Shown: positions 1 through 11,731 of the stretch, piece after piece | Layout: each line of letters begins with the position of its first letter | Numbering within the stretch: position 1 is the first letter of the stretch | Assembly (NCBI RefSeq): GCF_902706605.1 | Contig: NZ_CACSLH010000011.1 | Span: forward strand, 1-64,000 | DNA length: 64,000 nt | From: Enterococcus sp. CSURQ0835 | GTDB taxonomy: Bacteria > Bacillota > Bacilli > Lactobacillales > Enterococcaceae | Reading direction: 5' to 3' | The notes under the pieces: generated by a model | Database searches by the model: none | Told to the model about the DNA's origin: nothing | Seen by the model: the letters and a program-made list of their open reading frames with translations, nothing else | Translations under genes and position numbers: made by a program

Positions 1-230
1 AGCGCCTTTCAAATTCTTATCATGCGATAAAAATTGTTATACGGTATTAGCACCTGTTTCCAAGTGTTATCCCCTTCTTAAGGGCAGGTTACCCACGTGT
101 TACTCACCCGTTCGCCACTCCTTTTCTCTCGGTGAACCGAAGTTCGATGAAAGAAAAAGCGTTCGACTTGCATGTATTAGGCACGCCGCCAGCGTTCGTC
201 CTGAGCCAGGATCAAACTCTCATATATAAG
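1..230 (-). rRNA. rrs: 16S ribosomal RNA, 5' part (cut by window edge)
   Basis: The reverse strand reads the conserved 16S start (AGAGTTTGATCCTGGCTCAG) ending near 211-222, followed by the conserved GACGAACGCTGGCGGCGTGC block and the V1 stem-loop. The V1 loop and the run AACACGTGGGTAACCTGCC resemble Enterococcus 16S. Only the first ~230 nt lie in the window; the rest of the operon continues to the left. The exact mature 5' end is not determinable here. Confidence 0.97.
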
Positions 231-460
231 TTCAACACGATACGTTTGTATCGATGTTGAACTATAGTCAAATTTTCTAAAAGAACAATTTGACGTCATT
301 TGAATTTGTTAAGCTCAAATAAAATTGATTCGCTAGCATAAATTGCTTGCTTGTATGTTGTTTCTATAAATATAGAAACGCCCTACACATTTGGTTCGTC
401 TTATTTCGTTCAGTTTTCAAAGGTCTACATGGTGTTTCGTGTTGCATCAGCAACTTTTAC

Positions 461-489
461 ATCTTATCAGCTTTCCAGCTGAAAGTCAA
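461..489 (-). promoter_or_regulatory. rrn P2 promoter
   Basis: On the minus strand a -35 TTGACT (484-489) and a -10 TAAGAT (461-466) are separated by 17 nt, the standard spacing. It lies downstream of the stronger P1 and about 230 nt before the 16S start. The stretch 231-460 is the AT-rich rRNA leader; it contains a CTTTGAAAAC run like the boxA antitermination signal of Firmicutes rrn leaders and no coding sequence. Confidence 0.65.
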
Positions 490-545
490 CAACTTTTTTA
501 AATTATTTTTTTGAAGTTGTTTGAAGTGCTTGATGCGACTTTGTT

Positions 546-574
546 AGAATACCTAATCTCAAGCTATTTGTCAA
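546..574 (-). promoter_or_regulatory. rrn P1 promoter
   Basis: A consensus -35 TTGACA (569-574) is followed after 17 nt by TATTCT (546-551), reading towards 16S. Tandem rrn promoters are normal in Firmicutes. Nothing else was recognised between here and the lysS terminator at 740. Confidence 0.75.
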
Positions 575-739
575 TAACTTTTTTTAAGTTTTTCGAGCGA
601 GATATTTGACTTCCTCGTTTCGAACAATAATTAATATACCAACTTAATTCGGATTGGTCAACGATTAATTGTACTTTTTTGCCACCTTTTTTTATACCCG
701 ATTGTTATCGCGTAACAGTTTTGAAACATTCGTTAAAAT

Positions 740-790
740 CACAAAAAAGACGGATAATTTTGCAAGATACACAAAATCATCCGTCTTTAT
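740..790 (-). terminator. Rho-independent terminator of lysS
   Basis: Immediately after the lysS stop, AAAGACGGAT pairs with ATCCGTCTTT (779-788 with 746-755), extended by ATTTTG/CAAAAT inside, and is followed by a T-rich run on the minus strand. It separates lysS from the co-directional rrn promoters. Confidence 0.9.
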
Positions 791-793
791 TTT

Positions 794-3384
<2,591 letters not shown>

Positions 3385-4272
3385 TTAACTCTCTCCTAAC
3401 GCTTCTTGTTTCAATGCAGCGAGGTCTGCTTCACTGTATTCGTATTTATTGTTGCAAAACGTACAAACTGCTTCAGCACCGTGATTTTCATCGATCAATG
3501 TCTGGATCTCTTCCGCACCTAGCGCGATGATCGCTTCGGCAAATTTTTCTTTCGAGCAATCACATTTAAATTGCACCGGCATTTTCTCGAGCCAGTCGAT
3601 CTCGGTCGTTCCTAACAAGCCCGTCAAAATTTCTTCGGGGGTCTTGCCTTCATCTAACAGACTGGAAATGCGTGCGGTTTGCGTTACTTGCTGCTCGATT
3701 TTGTCGATCACTTCGTCACTTGCACCAGGCATGATTTGGATCATGAAACCACCCGCTGTTTTGATCGTGTCATCGGTGTTCACTAAAACGGAAACCCCGA
3801 CTGCAGAAGGCACTTGCTCAGAGACTGCCAAATAATAAGTGAAATCTTCGCCGATCTCACCAGAAACGATCGGTGTTTGACCAGAAAAAGGTTCTTTTAA
3901 ACCTAAGTCTTTGATCACAGTGAAATTACCTTGCGTCCCAACTGCACCCCGGACATCCAATTTACCTTGAGAATTTAACGGCAAGCTCAAATGTGGATTT
4001 TGGATATAGCCTTTGACATCACCGCGTCCATTACTGTCGACGACGATCGCGCCAGCTGGTCCATCCCCTAATACTTTCACCGTTAATTTGTCATCACCTT
4101 TTAACGTCGCGCCTAACATCAACCCGCCAATCATCGTACGACCTAACGCTGCTGAAGACGTGTTCCAAAGCTCATGACGACGTTGCGCTTCGGCGATCGT
4201 TGCAGTGGCATCCACCGCATAAGCCCGCACAAAACCGTCATAAGCCAATGATTTTACTAAATAATCGCTCAT
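3385..4272 (-). CDS. hslO: Redox-regulated chaperone Hsp33
   Basis: Cytoplasmic holdase activated by disulfide formation under oxidative heat stress. The C-terminal zinc site is intact: Cys237-x-Cys239 and Cys270-x2-Cys273. The product is 295 residues when started at the ATG at 4272, which has GAGGAG 7 nt upstream; the in-frame ATG codons further out at 4308 and 4290 lack this. A TTGAAA-N17-TATGAT promoter lies about 80 nt upstream, so hslO-dusB can be transcribed separately from ftsH, which has its own terminator. Confidence 0.95.
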   Translation of the reverse strand: MSDYLVKSLAYDGFVRAYAVDATATIAEAQRRHELWNTSSAALGRTMIGGLMLGATLKGDDKLTVKVLGDGPAGAIVVDSNGRGDVKGYIQNPHLSLPLNSQGKLDVRGAVGTQGNFTVIKDLGLKEPFSGQTPIVSGEIGEDFTYYLAVSEQVPSAVGVSVLVNTDDTIKTAGGFMIQIMPGASDEVIDKIEQQVTQTARISSLLDEGKTPEEILTGLLGTTEIDWLEKMPVQFKCDCSKEKFAEAIIALGAEEIQTLIDENHGAEAVCTFCNNKYEYSEADLAALKQEALGES

Positions 4273-4350
4273 GCTTGTACTCCTCGTCATTAAAATCAAG
4301 TTGATCATTCAGCCATTGACTGCTTTTGATCAACTGTTACTCGTGATTGC

Positions 4351-4379
4351 ATCATACTAGGAGTTTTGAAAATTTTCAA
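4351..4379 (-). promoter_or_regulatory. sigma-A-type promoter of hslO-dusB
   Basis: Minus strand: -35 TTGAAA (4374-4379), exact 17-nt spacer, -10 TATGAT (4351-4356). About 80 nt separate the -10 from the hslO start. No CIRCE or CtsR-type operator was recognised here. Confidence 0.7.
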
Positions 4380-4470
4380 CTGCTCCGTTCCGGTTTAAGA
4401 AAAGTTCAAGGTGCCCGTAGCTTTGTACGCAGTTGTAACGCAGCCTTCAAGTGACCGAGCACCATCTTAA

Positions 4471-4512
4471 AACGAAAAGAGGGCAAGATCAATCCGCGTT
4501 GATCTTACCCTC
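4471..4512 (-). terminator. Rho-independent terminator of ftsH
   Basis: GAGGGTAAGATCAA pairs with TTGATCTTGCCCTC (4499-4512 with 4479-4492; one mismatch) and is followed by TTTTCGTTTT on the minus strand, 16 nt past the ftsH stop. Confidence 0.9.
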
Positions 4513-4527
4513 TTACTTCAATCGATT

Positions 4528-6660
4528 TTATGCTTGATGATCCGAATCCGAATCATGTGGTTCCGCATCTTTCGGTTTGACATCCGTTGAATCCGCAGCG
4601 TTTGGCGCTGGAGCTTTTTCAGCTGAGTCTTGGCCTTTCGTTGCTGAATCGCTAGTTGATTTATCATCTTCTGCTTGTTTTTCAGCATCTTTGACTTCCA
4701 AGGCGCGTTTGGCTTCTTCAAATGTCTGTGCTTGTGATTTTTCACTTGGATACAAGCTGTCGTTTTCCGGCATCTTGCCATCTTCAAACAATGACTTGAT
4801 CGCTTTGGCATCCAATGTTTCGTATTCCAATAATTTTTCAGCGATCAATTTATGCTGGTCACGATGAGATTCGATGATCTCGCGAGCTTTTTCGTGGGCT
4901 TGCATCAAGATCTTGCGCACTTCTTGGTCGATCTCAAAGGCAACTTGTTCAGAATAAGCTTTTGTTTGGCCGTAGTCACGACCGACAAAAACTTGATGGT
5001 TGCCTTCATATTGAACCGGACCAAGTTTTTCACTCATCCCATATTCCGTGACCATGCTACGAGCTAATTGTGTCGCTTGTTCAAAGTCATTGGAAGCCCC
5101 AGTTGATTGAACATTGAAGATGATCTCTTCAGCTGTCCGCCCCCCTAAGAGCCCAACGATTTGTTCGAACATATCGTCTTTGGTCATCAACATCTGATCT
5201 TCTTTTGGTAAGGCAATCATGTAACCACCGGCGCGTCCTCGCGGAATGATCGTTACTTTGTGAACGACCCGTGCACGGTTCAAGACCATTCCAATGATCG
5301 TATGGCCGGCTTCGTGGTAGGCGACCATTTTACGTTCGCGTTCGGAGATGACCCGATCTTTTTTCGCTGGTCCGGCGATCACGCGATCTTCGGCTTCATC
5401 CACATCAGAAGCGTCGATTTTTTTCTTGTTCCGACGCGCAGCTACTAAAGCGGCTTCGTTCAAGACGTTTTCTAAGTCAGCACCGGCAAAACCTGGTGTT
5501 TGTTGCGCTACGACTTTCAAATCAACATCATCTGCTAACGGTTTGTTCCGTGCGTGGACGCGTAAGATCGCTTCCCGACCTTTGACATCTGGCCGACCGA
5601 CTAAGATCTGACGGTCAAAACGTCCCGGACGCAAGAGAGCTGGATCTAAAACATCTGAACGGTTGGTTGCGGCAATGACGATGACGCCTTCATTCCCATC
5701 AAATCCATCCATTTCAACAAGCAACTGGTTCAAGGTTTGTTCACGTTCATCGTGACCGCCGCCCATCCCAGCGCCCCGTTGCCGACCGACTGCATCGATT
5801 TCATCGATGAAGATGATCGCAGGTGCATTTTTCTTCGCTGTTTCAAATAAATCCCGAACTCGGCTGGCACCGACCCCGACGAACATTTCGACAAAGTCTG
5901 AACCTGAGATCGAGTAAAACGGTACGCCAGCTTCACCAGCAACTGCTTTAGCCAGCAATGTTTTACCAGTTCCGGGAGGTCCTTCTAGTAAGACCCCAGC
6001 TGGGATTCGAGCGCCCAGCTCCACAAAACGCCGTGGATCTTTCAGAAATTCCACGACTTCCACTAATTCTTGTTTTTCTTCTTCGGCTCCCGCGACATCA
6101 GAGAAACGGACGCGGTTGGCTTTTTTGTCGGCTTCTTTGGCTTTGGATTTCCCAAAGTTCATGACCCGACCGTTGCCGCCACCGCCGCCACCTTGTTGGC
6201 CCATGATCATGTAAAAGAAGAAGACCATGATCAAGATCGGCAAGAAGCTGACTAGTAAAGTGATCCACATGCCGCTGCTAGATTCTTCTTGGACATCTGC
6301 TTTGACTTTGTGGTCTTTGGCTAGATCGCTGACTTCTTTTAACGAAGAGTCATTCGGCAAGACGATCGTTGAAAAGTGTGTCGTCGTCGTGTCGGTCGAT
6401 CCGATGATGCTCAAGCCGCCAGCGTTTGAAACTTCTTGTTTTTCTTTGTACTGCCCGGTGATCTTGTAGACCCCGTTGGATGGCTGGATCTTGAAGTTTT
6501 TGATTTTTCCGTCCTTCATCTGTTGGGTGAAGGTACTATACTCGATGTCCGGCGATTGCGATTTGTTATCTCCAAATAGGAAATAAACGACCATCACCAA
6601 CGCCAAGATCACGAGGATATAATAGAGGGCATTTTTGACCCCCTTATTATTTTTGTTCAT
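4528..6660 (-). CDS. ftsH: ATP-dependent zinc metalloprotease FtsH
   Basis: Membrane-anchored AAA+ protease for quality control of membrane and short-lived cytoplasmic proteins. The 710-residue sequence has two transmembrane segments (about 11-29 and 133-153) flanking an extracytoplasmic domain, a glycine-rich linker, Walker A GPPGTGKT (227-234), Walker [10 protein letters not shown] (282-290), the SRH region ending in RPGRFDR, and the zinc motif HEAGH (449-453). The tail after residue ~630 is long, acidic and low in complexity, which is common in this family. Start: ATG preceded by AAGGAGG. It follows hpt in the conserved tilS-hpt-ftsH order and also has its own extended -10 promoter. Confidence 0.97.
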   Translation of the reverse strand: MNKNNKGVKNALYYILVILALVMVVYFLFGDNKSQSPDIEYSTFTQQMKDGKIKNFKIQPSNGVYKITGQYKEKQEVSNAGGLSIIGSTDTTTTHFSTIVLPNDSSLKEVSDLAKDHKVKADVQEESSSGMWITLLVSFLPILIMVFFFYMIMGQQGGGGGGNGRVMNFGKSKAKEADKKANRVRFSDVAGAEEEKQELVEVVEFLKDPRRFVELGARIPAGVLLEGPPGTGKTLLAKAVAGEAGVPFYSISGSDFVEMFVGVGASRVRDLFETAKKNAPAIIFIDEIDAVGRQRGAGMGGGHDEREQTLNQLLVEMDGFDGNEGVIVIAATNRSDVLDPALLRPGRFDRQILVGRPDVKGREAILRVHARNKPLADDVDLKVVAQQTPGFAGADLENVLNEAALVAARRNKKKIDASDVDEAEDRVIAGPAKKDRVISERERKMVAYHEAGHTIIGMVLNRARVVHKVTIIPRGRAGGYMIALPKEDQMLMTKDDMFEQIVGLLGGRTAEEIIFNVQSTGASNDFEQATQLARSMVTEYGMSEKLGPVQYEGNHQVFVGRDYGQTKAYSEQVAFEIDQEVRKILMQAHEKAREIIESHRDQHKLIAEKLLEYETLDAKAIKSLFEDGKMPENDSLYPSEKSQAQTFEEAKRALEVKDAEKQAEDDKSTSDSATKGQDSAEKAPAPNAADSTDVKPKDAEPHDSDSDHQA

Positions 6661-6703
6661 AGGCGTCCTCCTTGGATCGTTTTTGTTTTATTCTGACCAA
6701 TTA

Positions 6704-6712
6704 ATTATAACA
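6704..6712 (-). promoter_or_regulatory. Extended -10 promoter of ftsH
   Basis: The minus strand reads TGTTATAAT, a perfect extended -10 element, in the short hpt-ftsH gap. No good -35 is present, as is typical for extended -10 promoters. It would give ftsH a second transcription input besides readthrough from hpt. Confidence 0.55.
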
Positions 6713-6732
6713 CAATGTTTTTCCAACCAGCA

Positions 6733-7278
6733 TTAATTTGATTGATAAACTTCTGGTTTTAACACGCCGACATACGGCAAATTGCGATAAGCTTCCGCAT
6801 AATCCAATCCGTAGCCGACGACAAATTCATTCGGCACATTGAATCCGACATAATCGGCAGTGATATCGACCACGCGGCCTTCTGGTTTGTCTAGAAGCGT
6901 CACGATCTTCACCGAATTAGCTTTACGGTATTTGAATAGATCAACTAAATAGCCTAATGTCCGACCACTGTCGATGATATCTTCGACGATCAATAAATCG
7001 CGGCCTTCCACGTTGGTGTCAAGATCTTTTAAAATCTTGACCTCACCAGATGAGACCATTTGATTGCCATAGCTTGAGACATCCATGAAATCTAATTCGA
7101 GATACGTATCGATCTCGCGGACAATGTCAGCCATAAAGGGGATGGCTCCTTTTAAGATCCCGACTACTAATGGATTTTTATCAGCGTATTCTTTCGTCAA
7201 TTCGGCACCTAGTTCAGCGGAACGTTTTTGAATCTCTTCTCGCGTAATCAAAACTTTTTCAATATCTTTTTCTAGCAT
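6733..7278 (-). CDS. hpt: Hypoxanthine phosphoribosyltransferase
   Basis: Purine salvage enzyme converting hypoxanthine or guanine plus PRPP to IMP or GMP. The 181-residue product has the PRPP-binding loop ([11 protein letters not shown]) and the usual type I PRTase fold. The ATG at 7278 is chosen because AAAGGAG precedes it by 8 nt; a TTG at 7296 in the same frame would overlap the SD and the end of tilS. It starts 14 nt after the tilS stop, the conserved coupling of these genes in Firmicutes. Confidence 0.96.
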   Translation of the reverse strand: MLEKDIEKVLITREEIQKRSAELGAELTKEYADKNPLVVGILKGAIPFMADIVREIDTYLELDFMDVSSYGNQMVSSGEVKILKDLDTNVEGRDLLIVEDIIDSGRTLGYLVDLFKYRKANSVKIVTLLDKPEGRVVDITADYVGFNVPNEFVVGYGLDYAEAYRNLPYVGVLKPEVYQSN

Positions 7279-7292
7279 AAAAGGGGCTCCTT

Positions 7293-8615
7293 TCAATTCT
7301 TTCCCTGAGCGTTATATTCAAGTATGTAGTGTATTCTATCAGTTTCATTCCTAATACTCAAATAAGAATTCACTAAAGGTAATAGCGCTAAAACGCGATC
7401 GTTCGCATCGGTCACTACCCAGAGCTGCTCGCGTTTTTTTTGCGGGATTTTTTGGTCGATCAAATAGCGGCGGACCTTTTTAAAAAGTGTCGGACTCAAC
7501 TGGATGCGATCCCCGGGTCTACGCCGCCGAACAACTAGCGGCAAGGCTGTCGTCAAAGGTAATTCCAGCTGATACTGAGCTGACGTTTTCCCCGTGCTTT
7601 GGCGCAAACAAACCGTTTCCGTCTCACTCAAAGCAACTGCTTCTTCTGCTGTAAGAGTAATTTGCGACACATTTTTTACCGGTTTTGTTTTCATCAATCC
7701 TAATTGTTCATAGCTTCGGAAAAATTGCCAACCACCTTCAAGATCGATCGTCCACTGGGATTTGGTTTTAGTCATCAAGGTCAACACTTGTTGCAATTGT
7801 TTTTGACTGATCGCCACTTCGCACTGCTGACAAAAAAATTGCAAGAAGTAATAGCGCGTACTGGCATTTTCCGGCAAAAGTGTGCGGGCAAATTGCCAAC
7901 CGGTCGAAGTTTCCGTCACTTGGTCCAAGCGATTGGCTAATAATTCTTTCAGCGCATCATCTGCTGAAAACAACTGCTGACTGAATTGCGCAAAATGTTG
8001 TAGCACTTGGGGATTTTCTTGTTTTAATTTCGGCAGAACATGATGCCGCAGCCGGTTGCGCAAATACGCGTCAGAAAAATTGCTCGCGTCTTCTAAATAC
8101 TGAAGCTGGTGCTGCTGGGCGTACCGATACAACGCGGCTTTTTCAAACGTCACTAACGGCCGCACTAGCTGACCTGTAGCAAACGGCTGAACTTTTTTGA
8201 TTCCGGCATGAGTCGCTAAACTGCCACCTCGCACTAGTCGCATCAGCATCGTCTCCGCTTGATCATCCCCATGATGGGCCGTGAACAATAGCTCATAGCC
8301 CGCTTCTTCCATCACCTGTTCAAAAAAGTGGTAGCGAAACGCGCGGGCTTGTTCTTCGACACCGCTTGAAGGGATCGTTTGCCAACGCGTTTCGTAAAAT
8401 GGTACGTGTAACGTGTGGCAAAGGGTCCGCAAAAAATCCGCTTCCGCTTTAGACTCAGCACGCAACCCGTGATCCACATGTGCCACGCCGAACGTCACCG
8501 GTAATTTCGTCAACAAATGCAGTAACACTTGCGAGTCAACCCCCGCAGAAGCCGCCAATAAAATCTTCTGACCTTGAAAGAAAGCCTGATTTTGTTGCCA
8601 AAAAGCTGCTTCCAT
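7293..8615 (-). CDS. tilS: tRNA(Ile)-lysidine synthetase
   Basis: Modifies the wobble cytidine of the minor tRNA-Ile to lysidine so that AUA is read as isoleucine. The N-terminal PP-loop ATPase motif reads SAGVDS (about residues 23-28), followed by VDHGLR and the [14 protein letters not shown] block typical of TilS. The C-terminal domain with RRRRPGDR (substrate binding) is also present. Length 440 is normal. A good SD (AAGGAGG) precedes the ATG. It lies between the S1-domain gene and hpt. Confidence 0.95.
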   Translation of the reverse strand: MEAAFWQQNQAFFQGQKILLAASAGVDSQVLLHLLTKLPVTFGVAHVDHGLRAESKAEADFLRTLCHTLHVPFYETRWQTIPSSGVEEQARAFRYHFFEQVMEEAGYELLFTAHHGDDQAETMLMRLVRGGSLATHAGIKKVQPFATGQLVRPLVTFEKAALYRYAQQHQLQYLEDASNFSDAYLRNRLRHHVLPKLKQENPQVLQHFAQFSQQLFSADDALKELLANRLDQVTETSTGWQFARTLLPENASTRYYFLQFFCQQCEVAISQKQLQQVLTLMTKTKSQWTIDLEGGWQFFRSYEQLGLMKTKPVKNVSQITLTAEEAVALSETETVCLRQSTGKTSAQYQLELPLTTALPLVVRRRRPGDRIQLSPTLFKKVRRYLIDQKIPQKKREQLWVVTDANDRVLALLPLVNSYLSIRNETDRIHYILEYNAQGKN

Positions 8616-8775
8616 CCTACCACCTCCTTATGAACTCAATGTGAAATGAAAAGCGAAGAGAAGGTCGTTCTCGTAGCTAGATCTAATGAAAAGCGCAGCA
8701 GGCTCGTTCAACTTTCCAGCAATAAGCGGTCAATTGATTTTTGGCGCTTTTTGCCAACAGCTGACTTTTCCCGAC

Positions 8776-8807
8776 AAAAAAAGCTGAAACCCATCGGATC
8801 TCAGCTT
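8776..8807 (-). terminator. Rho-independent terminator after the S1-domain gene
   Basis: AAGCTGA and TTCAGCTT (8801-8807 and 8781-8788) form the stem, followed by TTTTTTT on the minus strand. It starts 7 nt past the preceding stop codon, so tilS-hpt is likely transcribed from a separate promoter in 8616-8775, where no clear -35/-10 pair was recognised. Confidence 0.85.
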
Positions 8808-8813
8808 CCCGTG

Positions 8814-9317
8814 TTAGCTGCGACGTCCGCCGCGGCCGCCACGTTTTCCCTCTGTATTACGTTTTAGTGATGATAAACGATCATCACTATCCTTTAAAAA
8901 GGAACTCATCAATGTATCGAAGTCTTGTTTGCCGCCGCCGTGATTGTTGCTTGGTCGACCTTTCCGGCCTTGTGAACGGTTGTCGCGATGTCCGCCGCCA
9001 CGATTATCGCGGTTATCACGATTGTCATGCTGGTCGCGGCTTTCACGGTGTTCACGATATGGTTTCTTTTCAGCTTGTGGTTGATCTTGCGCTTTTCGAA
9101 TTGAAAGACCGATCTTGCCGTCATCACCAACCGAGGTCACTTTGACGGTCACTTCATCTCCTACGCTTAAAACATCATGGATATCTTTGACAAAACCATT
9201 GGATATTTCACTGATATGGACTAAGCCGGTCTTCCCTTCTCCAAGATCAATGAATGCACCAAAATTTGTGATCCCAGACACTTTTCCTTGTAGCTTAGCT
9301 CCTACTTCGATTGACAT
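8814..9317 (-). CDS. yabR: S1-domain RNA-binding protein, YabR type
   Basis: Small RNA-binding protein of 167 residues. Residues 1-75 are a single S1 domain (GKVSGITNFGAFIDL, TGLVHISEIS, VTSV, IGLSIRK). The remainder is a highly charged, low-complexity tail rich in Arg, Asp, Gly and His with repeated RDNRD-like units. The same gene follows divIC in Bacillus (yabR). Its precise role is not established; RNA or ribosome association is inferred from the domain. ATG start with AGGAGG 12 nt upstream. Confidence 0.9.
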   Translation of the reverse strand: MSIEVGAKLQGKVSGITNFGAFIDLGEGKTGLVHISEISNGFVKDIHDVLSVGDEVTVKVTSVGDDGKIGLSIRKAQDQPQAEKKPYREHRESRDQHDNRDNRDNRGGGHRDNRSQGRKGRPSNNHGGGKQDFDTLMSSFLKDSDDRLSSLKRNTEGKRGGRGGRRS

Positions 9318-9360
9318 AAAAAGATTGTTCCTCCTATTTTTAATTACCTATTTATTAAAA

Positions 9361-9792
9361 CTACTTGTTGGTAGTTTCAGACTTAATGATTTCTTGTGGA
9401 TCATTGGTGGCTGGCGTCGCTTTTTGCTCTGGTAAAACGAAGATCAATTCATCGTCTTTAGAATAATAATAACGGCTGCGGGCTAGCTTTTCCACGTAGT
9501 CATTATTTTCTAACAATGCGACATCATGCTTTAAAGTCGTTACACGCGTGTCAACTTTTTTAGCTTCGACTTGCGTTTTTTCTTTGATCGACACTAAATT
9601 ATTCAAACGCTGGTGTTCGTGAAAGATCTGAATACTCATAACGGTAAAGATCACTCCGACCACTGCGATCACCGCAGCTAAACGTCGGCGGCGAAAGATC
9701 AATTGTCGTTGTTGCTTTTGAAATTTCACATATTGTTCTTTCGCATAAGGAGTGCCGATGGAGGCTACTTTCGGTTGCTGTTTTTCACTCAT
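9361..9792 (-). CDS. divIC: Septum formation protein DivIC (FtsB-like)
   Basis: Bitopic division protein that partners FtsL and DivIB at the septum. The 143-residue product has a basic cytoplasmic N-terminus (FRRRR), one transmembrane helix (about residues 38-58), a coiled-coil segment and the short DivIC C-terminal region with YVEKLARSRYYYSKDDE. Start chosen at the ATG at 9792 (MSEK) behind GGGAGCGGAG; an in-frame ATG at 9807 is an alternative. Position between rqcP and yabR matches Bacillus. Confidence 0.92.
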   Translation of the reverse strand: MSEKQQPKVASIGTPYAKEQYVKFQKQQRQLIFRRRRLAAVIAVVGVIFTVMSIQIFHEHQRLNNLVSIKEKTQVEAKKVDTRVTTLKHDVALLENNDYVEKLARSRYYYSKDDELIFVLPEQKATPATNDPQEIIKSETTNK

Positions 9793-9871
9793 TTTCTCCG
9801 CTCCCATCCTTATGATATTCCTACCCATTATAACAAGTCCCCTAGAGGATGTCTATTTGATTTCGCTTTAT

Positions 9872-10138
9872 TTAAAGGTTATTTTCCACGCGCTCTTCCC
9901 GAATGATCTCATACATTTGCGCCGCGTCATCTTTTTTAGTCGATTCATGTAGCTCAGCGACTTTGACTTCCAACACTTTATTCCCAAAACGGATCTTCAC
10001 GTCATCGCCGACTTTGACATCAGTCGAAGATTTCGCTAGTTTGCCGTTGACTTGGATCCGCCCTTTGTCCGCCACTTCTTTAGCCACTGAGCGGCGTTTG
10101 ATGATCCGTGAGATTTTCAAAAATTTATCTAAACGCAT
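9872..10138 (-). CDS. rqcP: S4-domain RNA-binding protein RqcP (YabO)
   Basis: The 88-residue protein is essentially one S4 domain ([16 protein letters not shown] ... [11 protein letters not shown]). The Bacillus homologue YabO/RqcP works with RqcH in ribosome-associated quality control, adding alanine tails on obstructed 50S subunits. The ATG at 10138 has AAAGGA upstream; the longer open frame to 10186 has no such signal. It starts just after the flippase stop. Confidence 0.93.
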   Translation of the reverse strand: MRLDKFLKISRIIKRRSVAKEVADKGRIQVNGKLAKSSTDVKVGDDVKIRFGNKVLEVKVAELHESTKKDDAAQMYEIIREERVENNL

Positions 10139-10139
10139 A

Positions 10140-11705
10140 TTATTTTCCTTCTTTCTTCCAATTGATTCGTAAGATTTTTGCGCCAAATGGCAATAACAGC
10201 CACTCCCGCAACGTTAATAACTTCAAGCGGATCGCAAGTAAAATAAATCCGCTACCGCCTAAGCCGACCCCGATGATCGCTAAAAGCAGTGCTTGACTGC
10301 GGTGCTTGATGTCGCCGATCGTAAAATGTAAAACGCCGTAATAACTAAAGATCACGACACTCATCCCCATTAAACATGCCAATAGTTTGAACGTGAAATG
10401 TCCTTTGCGATATTGCTGGATGCTTTTTTCACTTGCACGCTGTAAGACGACTAGCGTCACGAATAAACTGAAAATCGTCGCCAGACTTGCCCCCAGCGTT
10501 CCCCATTGTCGAGTAAACAACGTCGTGGTGGCGGCCTTGACTGCCAAACCGCTGCCAGCTGCCACAAGTGGCGCGTGATTACGGTTTTGACTTTGGGCGA
10601 TACTTTGGTGAGCTTGGATCAATGCCATCAAAAAAATCGCCAAGACAAAAACTGTCAGTGTCCCATTGCCGGCTTGATCTTTGAACAACCCATAATTCAC
10701 TAACGGCAACAACAAGGCTAGCCCGACTGAAGCTGCAGCTGCCACGCCACTGGTCAAGCGTAAAAAGATCTGGCTGTTTTTGACAAACAGTTCCCGATCA
10801 TTTAAATAGCGCGTCAAGATCGGTAAAAAACTAGCGCTCAACGCCAACGCGATCACTAATCCTAGTTGGACTAGCGGTTGGCCGCGATCATAGACTCCTT
10901 TTGCGATCTTAGCTCCTTGTTCAGTCAAGCCATGTGCCACCAACGCTTTTTTGATGGTGAAAGAATCCACCAGTTGGAATAAGATCAAAAAACCACTGTA
11001 GATCGTCATTAAGCCGCCTTCCACTACTAGCCGGCGAAAAAGTTGCGGTTGCTGGATTTTTTTCAACGGCCGACTGAAGCCGGTCCCTAAGATTTTTTTC
11101 TGATAATACACTAAAACGATAATTGCCGCCAGTCCGCCAAAGACTGCACCAGACATCGCCACCGTCCCGGCTTGATAGACCGACCAGCCAAATCGCTGCA
11201 AAGCCCAAGCTGAAAATAAAATCACCGTCACTCGGATCACTTGCTCGATCACTTGTGAGATCGCAGTCGGGGTCATCAGCAACTTGCCTTGAAACTCGCC
11301 CCGGCTAGTCGCCAACACCGGCATCAACAAAAAGGTGAAGGCGACTACGCGAACTAATGGACTTAACTGACTGTCCCCCATCCAGCGGGCGATCTCGTTG
11401 CTGAAAAAAAAAGTCCCCGCCCACAAAACGAGCCCGATACTGGAAATCAGCGGGAACAACTCAGCTAACACTTTTTTTTGCTGCGAAAGTGTCGGCTTTT
11501 CCGCGACATATTTCGAGATGAATTGCGGCAAGCCCGACAGCGCCAACGTCATGGCAAGACCATAGATCGGATAGACTTGCTGGTAGACGTAAAAACCTTC
11601 ATCGCCAGCTAAGTTTTGATAAGGCACGCGATAGATCGCGCTTAGGATCTTCGCGACAAACGACGCGGCCGTCAAGACGAACGCGCCTTGCATCATGACT
11701 TTCAT
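10140..11705 (-). CDS. SpoVB/MurJ-family polysaccharide or lipid II flippase (YabM-like)
   Basis: Polytopic MOP-superfamily exporter, about 14 predicted membrane helices over ~520 residues. The conserved N-terminus ([20 protein letters not shown]) and [16 protein letters not shown] are typical of the YabM/SpoVB branch. Related proteins flip undecaprenyl-linked cell-wall precursors; whether this one handles lipid II is not shown. The start is uncertain: the ATG at 11705 lacks an SD at a usable distance, whereas a strong TTAGGAGGG sits 7 nt before a CTG at 11720 in the same frame. It follows the mfd stop closely, so the pair is co-transcribed. Confidence 0.85.
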   Translation of the reverse strand: MKVMMQGAFVLTAASFVAKILSAIYRVPYQNLAGDEGFYVYQQVYPIYGLAMTLALSGLPQFISKYVAEKPTLSQQKKVLAELFPLISSIGLVLWAGTFFFSNEIARWMGDSQLSPLVRVVAFTFLLMPVLATSRGEFQGKLLMTPTAISQVIEQVIRVTVILFSAWALQRFGWSVYQAGTVAMSGAVFGGLAAIIVLVYYQKKILGTGFSRPLKKIQQPQLFRRLVVEGGLMTIYSGFLILFQLVDSFTIKKALVAHGLTEQGAKIAKGVYDRGQPLVQLGLVIALALSASFLPILTRYLNDRELFVKNSQIFLRLTSGVAAAASVGLALLLPLVNYGLFKDQAGNGTLTVFVLAIFLMALIQAHQSIAQSQNRNHAPLVAAGSGLAVKAATTTLFTRQWGTLGASLATIFSLFVTLVVLQRASEKSIQQYRKGHFTFKLLACLMGMSVVIFSYYGVLHFTIGDIKHRSQALLLAIIGVGLGGSGFILLAIRLKLLTLREWLLLPFGAKILRINWKKEGK

Positions 11706-11731
11706 TTCTTTATTAGCCAGGTGAAGCCCTC

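Noticed and set aside
7279-7296. Six-residue N-terminal extension of hpt from a TTG
   Set aside because: It would overlap the SD and the tilS stop; the ATG at 7278 has correct spacing.
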